64,000 nucleotides of DNA. Source: CBDUXT01 sp965371245. GTDB lineage: Bacteria; Planctomycetota; Phycisphaerae; UBA1845. Positions 1 through 9,321 of this stretch are shown here, one piece after another (within the stretch, counting starts at the first letter, position 1; every line of letters starts with the position of its first letter). The stretch lies in contig CBDUXT010000020.1 in assembly GCA_965371245.1 (NCBI GenBank), forward strand, positions 1 through 64,000, written 5' to 3'. Made by a program: the position numbers and the translations under genes. The notes beneath the pieces are model-generated. The model saw only the letters and a program-made list of their open reading frames with translations. It was not told the DNA's origin and ran no database searches.

Positions 1-225
1 GTCGCGGCGTTGCGGGTAACGAAAACCCGCAGATTCAGGAGTGAAGATGCACTAGGGCACTACTGGCACACTTTGGAGCGCTCTGTCCGCCATTCGAATG
101 GCAACGAACCACCAGTCGTCCGGCGACATGCGGTGATCGAAGGGGCGTGCGTTGACGCGGGTCGCTTTGCCAGTCAGAATCGCGGCTCGAAACCTGATCC
201 TTGGAACAGAATGGGGAGAACTGCG

Positions 226-1125
226 GTGCGCTTCTGTGTTATAGAGTTGGAAGGCCGATCCGAGCCAACGTTGGCCCTCGGCAAGAACGGCGGCGTGCTG
301 CCGCTCGATGCACCGCCAAGCCTGCGCGGCGCGCTGGAGCAATACGGCGACGAGGGCCTCACGAAGCTGGCCGCCGCGGCGGCGGGTGAGGCCGTGCCGC
401 TGACAAAGGTCACTCGCTGGCTGCCGCCGGTGCCCGACCCGCGATCCTTCCGCGACTTCTACGCCTTCGAGCAGCACGTCAAGACGTGCCGACAGAAGCG
501 CGGCCAGGAGATGTTGCCGGAGTGGTACGAGTTCCCGGTGTTTTATTTCTCCAACCCCGGCTCGCTGCGGGGGCATCAGCAAGCCGTCAAGAAGCCCGCC
601 TCGACGAGCGAGTTGGACTTTGAACTGGAGGTCGGCTGTGTCATCGGGCGCCAGGTTCAGGACGTCTCGGGCGATGCGGCCGAGGACGCCATTTTCGGCT
701 ACCTGGTGCTCAACGACCTCTCCGCGCGCGACCTGCAGCGTCAGGAGATGAAGTGCATGCTGGGGCCGGCCAAGGGCAAAGACTTCGCGTCGGCCGCCGG
801 GCCTTGGCTGGTGACAAAGGACGAACTCGCCGACTGTCGGGTCGGGCCGGGGCGGTACGAGCTGTCGATGGTGGCGCGCAAGAACGGGCGTGAGATTTCG
901 CGAGGAAGCTTCAAGGATCTCACCCACGACTTCACCAAGATGATCGAGCGAGCTTCCCGCGACGTGACATTGTATCCCGGTGATCTGATCGGCAGCGGAA
1001 CCGTGGGCACGGGCTGTATTCTCGAACTGGGCCCCGATACGACCGACGGCTGGCTCAGCCCCGGCGACACCATCGAGCTCGAGATCGATCGCCTGGGCAC
1101 GCTCACCACGCCGATCGAAGGATAG
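226..1125 (+). CDS. Fumarylacetoacetate hydrolase (FAH) family protein
   Basis: FAH-fold, metal-dependent enzyme of the kind that cleaves or isomerises dioxo acids in aromatic and sugar-acid catabolism. The acidic metal-binding stretch DFELEVG (about residues 129-135), NDLSARD (about 162-168) and the following GPAKGKDF are the family signature. The open frame reaches back to position 10, but GTG 226 has GGGGAG at 212-217 with good spacing and gives 299 aa, a normal family length; ATG 211 is the alternative. The next gene follows after 20 bases on the same strand. The substrate cannot be read from the sequence. A link with the paa operon 13 kb away would be a guess. Confidence 0.88.
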   Translation: MRFCVIELEGRSEPTLALGKNGGVLPLDAPPSLRGALEQYGDEGLTKLAAAAAGEAVPLTKVTRWLPPVPDPRSFRDFYAFEQHVKTCRQKRGQEMLPEWYEFPVFYFSNPGSLRGHQQAVKKPASTSELDFELEVGCVIGRQVQDVSGDAAEDAIFGYLVLNDLSARDLQRQEMKCMLGPAKGKDFASAAGPWLVTKDELADCRVGPGRYELSMVARKNGREISRGSFKDLTHDFTKMIERASRDVTLYPGDLIGSGTVGTGCILELGPDTTDGWLSPGDTIELEIDRLGTLTTPIEG

Positions 1126-1145
1126 ACACCCCCTGGAGTGTCGTC

Positions 1146-1415
1146 ATGAGTGCCCCGGACCCGTCCGGCTGCGATCGGTTCCCGCTGACCGACGAACATC
1201 GCATGTTGCTGCGTATGCGAGAAACGTTGTACGAGGGGCATTGGGACGACTTTGAGGAAGACCTGCGGGCGCGGGCGCAGGACCGTCCGCACGTCTTCGA
1301 GACCATCCCCGCATCGCCGGAAATGAAGGCGACAATCGACCGCCATCTGCTTCTTATCGGCGAGATGCGGGTCTGGGAAGCCCGCCACGAGCAGACGCTC
1401 AAACCGGACGCGTAG
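1146..1415 (+). CDS. Small hypothetical protein (89 aa)
   Basis: I do not recognise this protein. It is soluble, charged and mostly helical in composition, with no membrane segment or cysteine pair. GGAG lies nine bases before the ATG, and the gene starts 20 bases after the FAH gene, so the two are probably co-transcribed. Repeated acidic residues and a central Arg/Asp-rich helix suggest a small protein-binding role, but nothing specific can be said. Confidence 0.6.
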   Translation: MSAPDPSGCDRFPLTDEHRMLLRMRETLYEGHWDDFEEDLRARAQDRPHVFETIPASPEMKATIDRHLLLIGEMRVWEARHEQTLKPDA

Positions 1416-1485
1416 GGTGCGTCCCGGACGCACCTTCTGTCCACGCCCCAGCCACGAGGGTTCGTGGCGGGACGGGTACGCCGGG

Positions 1486-1556
1486 TCAGAGCCGCGGGCG
1501 CGAGCCTGCGGACCCCTGCGTCAACACGTCACCGGGCTCGCGCCCCGTGCTCTGAA
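1486..1556. repeat. Intergenic repeat family C, copy 1
   Basis: A roughly 70-base GC-rich element starting TCAGAGCCGCGGGCGC and ending CGTGCTCTGAA, made of two successive imperfect hairpins. Related copies lie at 3039-3099 (3' end different), 18222-18250 (only the first third), 23757-23827 and 47553-47626. It fills the 308-base gap between the 89-aa gene and the PQQ-repeat gene; I see nothing else in that gap. Confidence 0.85.
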
Positions 1557-1723
1557 CCGCCCAAACGCCGATTTTGTCACGCACCCCGGCCACGCTACCC
1601 TTGACGAAAGGGCTCCTTGCGGCTTTAATGGGTTAACTGAAACCGGCCTGCCCATAGTGCATGCCCACCCGATTCATTCGGGCCTGCCGTACCGTCCTCC
1701 AGCGTCCCAGGGAGTCTGCCCGT

Positions 1724-2992
1724 ATGCAAACGAGATTTCGATTCGCCGTTGTAGTTGTCTTGACCATCGCGGCGCTTGGCCGCGGCGATGCCGTTGCGCA
1801 GCTTATCGGCGACGCACAGCTCCAGCGCGTCGGGATGTACCGCTATTGGTCGGCGAACCTCCCCATCGACTCAGCCGACTCCCTGGAAGCGGCCTACCTC
1901 GAAGACGAAGCGCTGTACGTCGTCACCGCGCGGGGAACTTTTTTCGCCATTGAGGCGCGCACCGGCCTGGTCCGCTGGGCGGACAAGGTTACCGAGCCGG
2001 CCTATCGGATCTACCGCCCGACGCACATGCGCCAAGCCGATGGGGCTGGTCCTGTCATCGTGACGACCACGGCCGAAACGCGTGTCTACGACCGCTTCTC
2101 GGGTGATCTTCTTCAGCGATTCAAGTTGCCGTTCCCGCCGGGCGGCACGACGGTTGGCCATGATGGCCTGCTCTTCATGGGCAGCCTCGACGGACGGTTT
2201 TATTCATTCCAACTCGATCGACGCTGCATTGTCAAGCCGATCAAGCGGTGGACGGTGTCGGCGGCGGGCCCGGTGACGGCCGACCCCGTGCTCTTCGACC
2301 AGGATTCTCTTCTCTTCGCTTCCGAGGGCGGCAAGGTGTTCGCATGCCGCGGGGTGAACAAGGGGCTGCTCTGGTCCCAGTCCGTCGGCGGATCGGTCCT
2401 GGGTAACCCGGTCGTCGATGAAACCGGCGCCTACGTTGCCACGATGGACCGTGCCCTCTACAAGCTCAGCCGCACCACCGGGCGGATCATCTGGCGACGA
2501 CGCATGCAGGAACCGTTGCGCGAAGGACCGGTCGTCATCTCACACACGGTGTACCAGTTCAGCCCCAACGACGGGCTCTGTGCCTTCGACGCCGACACGG
2601 GTGCCGACCTGTGGACTCGGCCCGAGGGGCACCGCGTGGTCTCTCACACGCCCAACGGTGACATCCTTGCGACACAAGACCGTCGGCTGCTGCTGGTCAA
2701 CAACGAGACCGGCGAAATCATCCACGAAATCCCCGCGACAGACGTCGTGGCCACAGCCCTGAACACGCGAGACGATGCCGTCTACGCCCTGGGAAGCGAT
2801 GGTCGGGTCGAGTGTGCCCGCCTCAACGATGTGCCCTACCTGCGTCGCCAACAGATCATGGCCGCCCGCGCGCGGCTCAACAAGCCGCCGGTTCGCCAAT
2901 CCGCCAAGGTCGTCGGCAAGCGCGCGACCAAGCCGGCCGGCTCGCGCACCGACGACCCTTTCCGCAGCCGTCACGACATCAAGCCAAAGTAG
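1724..2992 (+). CDS. Secreted PQQ-type beta-propeller repeat protein
   Basis: Predicted exported beta-propeller of the PQQ/BamB-like repeat class, 422 aa. The ATG at 1724 follows AGGGAG and starts a signal peptide (basic start, hydrophobic VVVVLTIAALG, cleavage near AVAQ). The rest contains several blades with the recurring pattern 'Ala-x-Asp/Glu-x-Thr-Gly-x-hydrophobic-x-Trp', e.g. EARTGLVRWADK, SRTTGRIIWRR and DADTGADLWTR. There is no partner dehydrogenase nearby and no haem-binding motif, so it is probably a binding or scaffold propeller rather than a quinoprotein enzyme. The C-terminus is Lys/Arg-rich and probably disordered. Confidence 0.85.
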   Translation: MQTRFRFAVVVVLTIAALGRGDAVAQLIGDAQLQRVGMYRYWSANLPIDSADSLEAAYLEDEALYVVTARGTFFAIEARTGLVRWADKVTEPAYRIYRPTHMRQADGAGPVIVTTTAETRVYDRFSGDLLQRFKLPFPPGGTTVGHDGLLFMGSLDGRFYSFQLDRRCIVKPIKRWTVSAAGPVTADPVLFDQDSLLFASEGGKVFACRGVNKGLLWSQSVGGSVLGNPVVDETGAYVATMDRALYKLSRTTGRIIWRRRMQEPLREGPVVISHTVYQFSPNDGLCAFDADTGADLWTRPEGHRVVSHTPNGDILATQDRRLLLVNNETGEIIHEIPATDVVATALNTRDDAVYALGSDGRVECARLNDVPYLRRQQIMAARARLNKPPVRQSAKVVGKRATKPAGSRTDDPFRSRHDIKPK

Positions 2993-3038
2993 ACCCAGCG
3001 CCTTCACACAGAGTCTTCGGACCCAATCGAAAGCCAAG

Positions 3039-3099
3039 TCAGAGCCGCGGGCGCCAGCCTGCGGACCCTTGCGTCAGCATGCCACCAGGCTCGCGCCCG
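3039..3099. repeat. Intergenic repeat family C, copy 2 (3' end replaced)
   Basis: The first two thirds match the copy at 1486. After the shared CTCGCGCCCG the sequence changes to a different short hairpin (GCCGGCAAGCCGGTTC). It sits in the 228-base gap ahead of purH. Confidence 0.8.
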
Positions 3100-3220
3100 C
3101 CGGCAAGCCGGTTCTACCGGTGCTCCCAAGACTTCCCCACGCCGATTCTGTCACACGCCGGTGTTCGCTCGACATCGAGCGGGCGGTGGCACAATTCCAG
3201 CGCACCGATAGGATGAGGCC

Positions 3221-4903
3221 ATGAGCGATCGCAAGATCAAACGCGCGCTGATCAGCGTTTACGACAAGACGGGTATCGTTGACTTCGCCAAAGCCCTGGT
3301 CGAGGAACTCGGTGTCGAAATCATCTCCACCGGCGGGACGGCCAAGCTGTTGAGCGAAAACAACATCTCGGTGACGCTCGTGGAAGATGTCACGGGCTTC
3401 CCGGAGATGATGGACGGGCGAGTCAAGACACTGCACCCGAAAATCCACGCCGCCATTCTGGCCGACCGCGACAACCCGGAGCACATGCGGCAGCTCAAGG
3501 AACAGGGCATCGAGCCGATCGACATGGTCGTGGTCAATCTCTATCCGTTCGACGAAACCGTGGCCGACCCAGAATGCACCGTCGAGCAGGCCATCGAGAT
3601 GATCGACATCGGCGGCCCATGCATGCTGCGCGCCGCGGCGAAAAGCCATAAGCACGTGCTGGTGGTCTACGATCCGGAAGCCTACGACGAGACACGCACG
3701 GTTCTGGCGAGTGCCGGCTCGAACCCTGCGTGCCTTGGTGAACTTCGTCTGCGCTACGCGGCCGGGGCGTTTGAAGCGACGACCTGCTACGACGCCGAGG
3801 TGGCCAAGTGGCTCGGTCAGCGCGAGAGTCTGGAGGCGTGGCCTTGGCTCGAATGCCTGCCGATGAGCAACTGGGGCGCCATTCGGTACGGCGAGAACCC
3901 GCATCAATTGGCCGAACTCCTCGCACACATCGACGGCACGCCGGAAGGCCACGACTTGACCATCGCTGACGCTGCGCCCGCGGAGGATGAGCAACCGAGT
4001 ATGTCGTTTAACAACTACGCGGATGCCCATGCGGCGCTGGCGGTTTGTGCGGAACTGTCGCGGGCGCAGGGCACGCCGGAGCAACGTTCGCGCCACTGCT
4101 GCGCCTTCATCAAACACACCAACGCCTGCGGGGTTGGCGTGGCTGACGACCCGGTTACGGCCTACGCCCAGGCCTATCTCGGCGACCCCAACGCGGCCAT
4201 GGGCGGCATCCTGGCTTGCAACTTTGCGATCGACAGCGCCTTCGCCGACACCGTCATGGAGACGTTCGCCCGATGGGGCAAGGACGCCGGCGCGGGTGGC
4301 TTTTTCGTCGAGGTCTGGATCGCGCCGAGTTTCGACGAGAAGGCGATCGACGTCATTCGGTCAGCAAGAAAATGGGGCGAGCGCGTCCGGCTTCTCGCCA
4401 TCGGAGACATGGCCGTCGCACCGAACGAAGGAGAACTCGAATACAAATCCATCGCCGGGGGCATGCTCGTCCAAACGCGCGACACCGTCGGGCTCAACGA
4501 GCATCAGTGGAAGGTCGTCACCAAGCGAGCGCCGACCGACGTCGAGATGGCCGACCTGCGGCTCGCCTGGCTGGTGTGTAAACACACCAAGAGCAACGCC
4601 ATTACCATCTGCAAGAACAACATGCTCATCGGCAACGGAGCCGGACAGATGTCGCGGGTGATGAGCTGCCGCATCGCCACCTGGCTTGCCAAGGAAAACG
4701 GACACGCGGACAAACTGCCCGGCGCTGCGGCCGCGTCTGATGCGTTCTTCCCCTTCCCCGATGGACCCACGATCCTGATCGACGCCGGCGTGACGGCCAT
4801 CATCCAACCCGGCGGCTCGAAACGCGACGACGACACGATCGCGGCCTGCAACGAGCGCGATGTAGCCTTGATCCTGACCGGGACGCGACATTTCAAGCAC
4901 TAA
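3221..4903 (+). CDS. purH: Bifunctional AICAR transformylase / IMP cyclohydrolase
   Basis: Catalyses the last two steps of IMP synthesis: formylation of AICAR and ring closure. The N-terminal cyclohydrolase (MGS-like) domain shows ISVYDKTG, IISTGGTAK and VTGFPEMMDGRVKTLHPK; IGGPCMLRAAAKSH ends it near residue 145. The transformylase domain follows, with the FIKHTNACGVG motif (about residue 296) that carries the Lys-His catalytic pair. At 560 aa it is somewhat longer than the common ~520, with extra residues between the domains. AGGATGAGG precedes the ATG. It stands alone here; guaB and guaA, which act after IMP, lie 53-58 kb further on. Confidence 0.97.
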   Translation: MSDRKIKRALISVYDKTGIVDFAKALVEELGVEIISTGGTAKLLSENNISVTLVEDVTGFPEMMDGRVKTLHPKIHAAILADRDNPEHMRQLKEQGIEPIDMVVVNLYPFDETVADPECTVEQAIEMIDIGGPCMLRAAAKSHKHVLVVYDPEAYDETRTVLASAGSNPACLGELRLRYAAGAFEATTCYDAEVAKWLGQRESLEAWPWLECLPMSNWGAIRYGENPHQLAELLAHIDGTPEGHDLTIADAAPAEDEQPSMSFNNYADAHAALAVCAELSRAQGTPEQRSRHCCAFIKHTNACGVGVADDPVTAYAQAYLGDPNAAMGGILACNFAIDSAFADTVMETFARWGKDAGAGGFFVEVWIAPSFDEKAIDVIRSARKWGERVRLLAIGDMAVAPNEGELEYKSIAGGMLVQTRDTVGLNEHQWKVVTKRAPTDVEMADLRLAWLVCKHTKSNAITICKNNMLIGNGAGQMSRVMSCRIATWLAKENGHADKLPGAAAASDAFFPFPDGPTILIDAGVTAIIQPGGSKRDDDTIAACNERDVALILTGTRHFKH

Positions 4904-5372
4904 TAGGCCGCGTCATTCGGTTTGATGCCTGCCCCCTCACCGCCCGCGGCAGGCAATAGCCTGCCCTACCACCTCGTCTTGCGCAAATGCGTTACATTCG
5001 TGCGGCGTTGAACGTGGCCGAGAAGTGTCGCGTCGATGACCAGACCTACGCGCATTACATATCATACGTGAGCAGGTACGCCAATATCGCCAAGACGCCG
5101 ACGTCGTTTCTCCCCTACGTCCGATTCGCCTCATCCGTCGGTCGTAGCCAAGCAGGGCAGGCTATTGCCTGCCATCCTCGCCGCCCGCGGCAGGCAATAG
5201 CCTGCCCTACCAACTTTGTCCGGAGCTGCATGCTTTATCCCGCGCGGTTTCTCGCCGTTGGATGCCGACGACGACGGACGTGACGCACTCCACGTGATTG
5301 ACGGGTGCCGCCTCGGACGCAATTGCCTGCGAACCCCATCCATCTATAATGCATGCTCGCGAGATCATTCGG
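4904..5372. other. Intergenic region with palindromic repeats
   Basis: This stretch of about 470 bases between purH and the adenosyltransferase has no convincing gene. It holds a single family B palindrome (4948-4970), a paired family B element (5155-5207), and at about 5011-5050 a segment (AACGTGGCCGAGAAGTGTCG and following) closely resembling one at 37675-37715. Short frames here only translate the repeats. Confidence 0.7.
5155..5207. repeat. Paired palindromic (REP/BIME-like) element, family B
   Basis: A 19-base arm GGGCAGGCTATTGCCTGCC (5155-5173), a 15-base loop, and its perfect reverse complement (5189-5207). Each arm is itself a hairpin (GGCAGGC-AATA-GCCTGCC). The same two-arm layout with a 15-base loop recurs at 56474-56532, where the arms read GGCGGGCAATAGCCCGCC. 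A single arm is at 4948-4970. Confidence 0.9.
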
Positions 5373-5942
5373 ATGGCCCTCATGAAGCTCTACACCAAAC
5401 GCGGCGACGACGGATCCACCGGACTGGCGGGCGCCGGCGCGCGGGTCGGCAAGAACGACCCCCGCGTGACGGCCTACGGCGACGTGGACGAAACGAACGC
5501 GACCATCGGCGCCGCACTTTCGACCTGCGACCATCAACAGACGAGCGACCGCCTTCGACAGATTCAAGATGACTTGTTCACCTTGGGCGCGGAGCTGGCC
5601 ACAGGTGGCGGCGAGAGCGCCAAGCTGACCATCGAGGAGGAACACGTCGTCCGACTGGAGAGGTGGATCGATGAAGCCTGGGCCGCGCTACCGCCGATGA
5701 AGCAATTCGTCCTGCCCGGCGGAACCGAGTTGGCAGCCCGGCTTCACCTTGGCAGAACGGTCGCCCGCCGGGCCGAGCGAGCGATGGTTGCTTTGGCCGA
5801 GACCCAATCGGTTCGACCCGCGGCCATGGCGTATGTGAACCGTCTTAGCGATTTCCTGTTCGCCCTGGCACGGCAGGCAAACCAACGCGACGGCGTTGCG
5901 GACATCCCTTGGGCTCCCCCAAAGGGCGACTCGGACGGTTGA
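5373..5942 (+). CDS. Cob(I)alamin adenosyltransferase, PduO/MMAB type
   Basis: Transfers the adenosyl group from ATP to cob(I)alamin to make coenzyme B12. Family marks are TKRGDDGSTGL near the start (nucleotide binding), AYGDVDETNA, RRAERAMVAL, and the C-terminal NRLSDFLFALAR. Length (189 aa from ATG 5373; ATG 5382 also possible) is normal. The frame is open further upstream, but the protein homology begins at MKLYTKRG. No B12-dependent enzyme or corrin gene is in the window, so its client is unknown. Confidence 0.93.
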   Translation: MALMKLYTKRGDDGSTGLAGAGARVGKNDPRVTAYGDVDETNATIGAALSTCDHQQTSDRLRQIQDDLFTLGAELATGGGESAKLTIEEEHVVRLERWIDEAWAALPPMKQFVLPGGTELAARLHLGRTVARRAERAMVALAETQSVRPAAMAYVNRLSDFLFALARQANQRDGVADIPWAPPKGDSDG

Positions 5943-5987
5943 ACCGGCGCGACGCGACGCCGTAGTATGCCCATCGAAGGAACCACG

Positions 5988-8900
5988 ATGGCTGAGGTCG
6001 ATCCGGAAATGTCCATCTGTTCGGCCTGCGGCTGCACACTGCCAACCATCGATGCGCCCTGCCCCGATTGCGGCACGAAGGTTCCCGCCCGCGCGGACTC
6101 CGCGGGGGCTCAACCCGCTCCACTGCCACGGCTGCTGCGCGTGGCCGGTCCCGCTCCATTGCAGCCGCTTCACGTCGTCCTGATCGCCCTGATTGCGGTG
6201 GCGGTCGGCGGCGGGTTGATGCTGCTGAGCACGCGCGAACCAACCGGTGTGGTAGACGGTGCGATCGACTGGAAAGAGGAGTCGTGGCTCCGGGCCGTGG
6301 TCAAGCTTCTTTGCCTCAACTACCAGATGGCCACGCTCGACAACGTCGCGATCAAGGATTACGTGCTCGGCATCGCCGCGGGCCTGGCGCTGTTGGCCGT
6401 CGGCATCGCGGTGGCCACTCGGTCGCGGACGGAAGATGAAGAGACCCTCACGCATGCCGTCGGCCTGGCACAGCCGGGCGGCGCGCCGCTGATCGATCGA
6501 AACCACACCCAACGGACGCACATCGCGCCGCTGGTCGCCGCGCAGGTTCTCCTGGCGCTCTACCTCTTGTGGTCCTTCGCCAGTAGCCGGTGGTCGCTCG
6601 CGCCCGATCTCTCGGTCGGCGCAAGCATCCTGCTGGCGATCTATCTTCTCTGGGCTCTGGCACTCGGCATCGGGTTGGGAGCGAAGGCGGCGGTGGCGGC
6701 CTCACGTATCGTCATCATCCTGACCGTGATCACCGCCGGTACGGCCGTCTGGTATCACTATGGTCGAAAACCGACGATGCGTATCGACTTTCCCGTCGGC
6801 AACCCGATTTTCCTGGCCGCCTGCCTCCTGCCCGGCCTGATGCTCTCGGTCGGGATGCTGTGCGAGAACTTGCGCGGACCCTTGACGGCGCGACGCGCCG
6901 TCTTGCTCGCGCTCTCGGTGCTGGCGATCGGTCTGATCGGCTGGGCGTTTGCCCTGACCGGCTCGCGCGGGCCGCTGGTCGGTCTGGCGTTCGGGGCGCT
7001 GGCGATGGCCTTCTTTGCCCTGCGCGGACGGCTCAAGTTGGCTCCGGTCGGCTTGGCCGTCGTGCTCGCCGCCGTGGGATACGGATGGTTTGCGTCCGCT
7101 GCGGAAACCTTCTCACCGTCCGGTCGCGACGCAACCCTCCGCCTTCGCATGTATGCCTGGCAATACGCATTCGACATGTTCCTCGACAGCCCGTTCAAAG
7201 GGAACGGTCAGGGCGGCTTCGTCCTCACCGGAGACAGCCACGCCGTTGGGGACGTACTGAAAGACCCGCAGGCCCTTGAAGCGCGCCTCGCCCATGCCCA
7301 CAACGAGTGGCTCGAAGTGATGGCCGACCTCGGCTCTGTCGGCATCGTCCTGCTCATCGCCGCCTATCTCCTAACTTTTCACGCGGGGGCCGCGGCGCTG
7401 GAACGCGCGCCGCCGCCGGAGCATCGCTGGGCCTTGATCGCCCTCTTGGGCGCCTTCGTGGGACTGTCCGTCGAGGAGTGCGCCAACGTCGGACTCCGTG
7501 TGGCCGGCACACCCACCCTTTTCTATACGACGCTCGGCCTGGTGTGGGCGCTGAGCAGCGATCCGCTTAAGGGCGTCGCGCGTTCCCTATCGATCACGCG
7601 GGCGCGTCGGATTCTCACCGGCTTGTTTGGCGGAACGCTCGGGCTGGCCGCGCTGGTCGTGACGCAGCGGGATTTTACGGCTGCACGCCAAGGGTACCGT
7701 GCCGAAGTGGCGCTCCGGAACGGTGACTTGGACGAGGCGATCCGCCTGAGCACGCTCGCCACCGACCGGCTGAACACGCAGCGAGCGTTGTTGAACCTCG
7801 AACGGTTGGCGGCGGCGCACCTCCGCGCCGCACAGGATTTTCAAGCACAAGCCCTCGACCGCGAACGCCGCGCCCTTGAAACCGATCCCCCCAATCCGGT
7901 TCTGCTCAGGCTGGCGAACGAGGGGTTCGGGCTCAGCAACGAGCAATGCGAACTCGGCTCGGGCGCGCTCAAGGAGTTGGTGCGGCGATCGCCTCGGTTC
8001 ATCAATCACGGGCACCTCCAGTGCTGGCTTACGCTGACCCGCGTCGGCAACATCCCGGAACCCGGCGCCGCCGATCAGCAGGCCGCCCTGTTCGCCGGCG
8101 CCCTGATCGCCCTCGAACGCGAGCTCGAGCGACAACCGTTCAACGTGTTGATCGCCGTAGACTACGTTCGGGTGGCCGCACCACGGCGGGCGCTCTCCGA
8201 ATACATCGAAGCGTTCGTCCGACCGCTTCGACACCATCGTCTGGACCAGCCCTATGTTGATCTACTCAGCCAGCTTCTGTCGGACGACGCGTTTCGCACG
8301 GGGTTGGACCGAATCGTTCAAGAGGCAGCCCTTCGCGCCACCGCCCCCTTTGTGGGCAAGGCCGCGGGCGAGCCGGTCGAAACCTGGGCGCCGGAAAAGC
8401 TTCGTCTGGGCGCGACCGTGCGTTTTATGTCCAGAGATTATCGCGGGGCGCGCGATCTCCTCGTGATTGCCGCCCGGGCGTACGACCGACTGGCCGCTTC
8501 GGCCCCGCTGGGCGCCGCAAGCTGTTACGATGAGCTTGGGCTGTGCCAGTTCTATAGCGATCCGACGAAACCCGAGCGGGCTCTTTACAGTGCGTCGCGC
8601 GCGCTCGCGACCGCAGGCGACTCGACCGCGGGCAAGAAGCTCAAGCGTGGCGCGAAGGTGCGTGTGATCGACTACCTCATCGCCGCCGGACAGGAAGAGC
8701 CCGCCAAGGCCCTGCTGCACGAAACGGCACCGACGACCGTAACGGAAGAAGGCGTTCTGCGTGAACTGGGCTCCCGCTACCGCCGACTGTGTGAAACGCT
8801 TACAGAGAGGACCGACGTGCCGGGCATCTTGCGCAAGCCCCCGCCGGAGCTTCTTGCCAAGTTCCTCGAATGGATCGACCGCGCGGTGACACTCGACCCG

Positions 8901-9203
8901 ACCGACCCCCGTTCGGATTATCTGGCCGGACACCTGCGGTTCCTCAACGGCGAGGATGAGCCCGCCGCCGATCACCTCCGCCGCGCGCTGACCAACGGCT
9001 TGCCCAAGGAGATGGTCTTGCGCTTCCTCGAGTTCGCGCAGACCAGCCGCCCGGACAGTGAGCCGCTCGCCTCGCTCCGCAACCTGTTGGCAACCGGCAC
9101 AGCCCCCACGCCACCCGTGCCCGACCGCGCCGGCGCCAAGGGGGCCGCGCCTTCGGACACACGGGTGCCCGCGCCGCGTCTTCCGAATGACTCGAACCCA
9201 TAG
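5988..9203 (+). CDS. Zinc-ribbon / O-antigen ligase-like / TPR membrane protein
   Basis: Large (1071 aa) three-part protein. A cytoplasmic zinc ribbon (CSACGC...CPDC, about residues 11-30) leads into about ten membrane helices with the features of the O-antigen ligase/polymerase (Wzy/WaaL) family, including GSRGPLVGLAFGA, a large loop with RLRMYAWQYA and a HAHNEWLEV segment that matches the family's conserved loop. A soluble half of about 500 residues with repeated helical, TPR-like pairs follows. ATG 5988 is preferred (GAAGGA six bases upstream); ATG 5967 is in frame. The family joins glycans to lipid or protein carriers. The N-terminal ribbon is an unusual addition. No other surface-glycan genes are adjacent. 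Confidence 0.85.
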   Translation: MAEVDPEMSICSACGCTLPTIDAPCPDCGTKVPARADSAGAQPAPLPRLLRVAGPAPLQPLHVVLIALIAVAVGGGLMLLSTREPTGVVDGAIDWKEESWLRAVVKLLCLNYQMATLDNVAIKDYVLGIAAGLALLAVGIAVATRSRTEDEETLTHAVGLAQPGGAPLIDRNHTQRTHIAPLVAAQVLLALYLLWSFASSRWSLAPDLSVGASILLAIYLLWALALGIGLGAKAAVAASRIVIILTVITAGTAVWYHYGRKPTMRIDFPVGNPIFLAACLLPGLMLSVGMLCENLRGPLTARRAVLLALSVLAIGLIGWAFALTGSRGPLVGLAFGALAMAFFALRGRLKLAPVGLAVVLAAVGYGWFASAAETFSPSGRDATLRLRMYAWQYAFDMFLDSPFKGNGQGGFVLTGDSHAVGDVLKDPQALEARLAHAHNEWLEVMADLGSVGIVLLIAAYLLTFHAGAAALERAPPPEHRWALIALLGAFVGLSVEECANVGLRVAGTPTLFYTTLGLVWALSSDPLKGVARSLSITRARRILTGLFGGTLGLAALVVTQRDFTAARQGYRAEVALRNGDLDEAIRLSTLATDRLNTQRALLNLERLAAAHLRAAQDFQAQALDRERRALETDPPNPVLLRLANEGFGLSNEQCELGSGALKELVRRSPRFINHGHLQCWLTLTRVGNIPEPGAADQQAALFAGALIALERELERQPFNVLIAVDYVRVAAPRRALSEYIEAFVRPLRHHRLDQPYVDLLSQLLSDDAFRTGLDRIVQEAALRATAPFVGKAAGEPVETWAPEKLRLGATVRFMSRDYRGARDLLVIAARAYDRLAASAPLGAASCYDELGLCQFYSDPTKPERALYSASRALATAGDSTAGKKLKRGAKVRVIDYLIAAGQEEPAKALLHETAPTTVTEEGVLRELGSRYRRLCETLTERTDVPGILRKPPPELLAKFLEWIDRAVTLDPTDPRSDYLAGHLRFLNGEDEPAADHLRRALTNGLPKEMVLRFLEFAQTSRPDSEPLASLRNLLATGTAPTPPVPDRAGAKGAAPSDTRVPAPRLPNDSNP

Positions 9204-9321
9204 TTACGGCGATACATTCCGGTTACGTCAACCATCTCCTTTTGGCTGGAAAGACGCTCGTCGGGGTGTACAATGAAAGGCTTGGCTGGCAAGTGCCTTC
9301 GTTTACAAACGGACGTCTGAC

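Noticed and set aside
4987..5283. 98-codon frame after purH
   Set aside because: Most of it translates the family B palindromes and the segment repeated at 37675.
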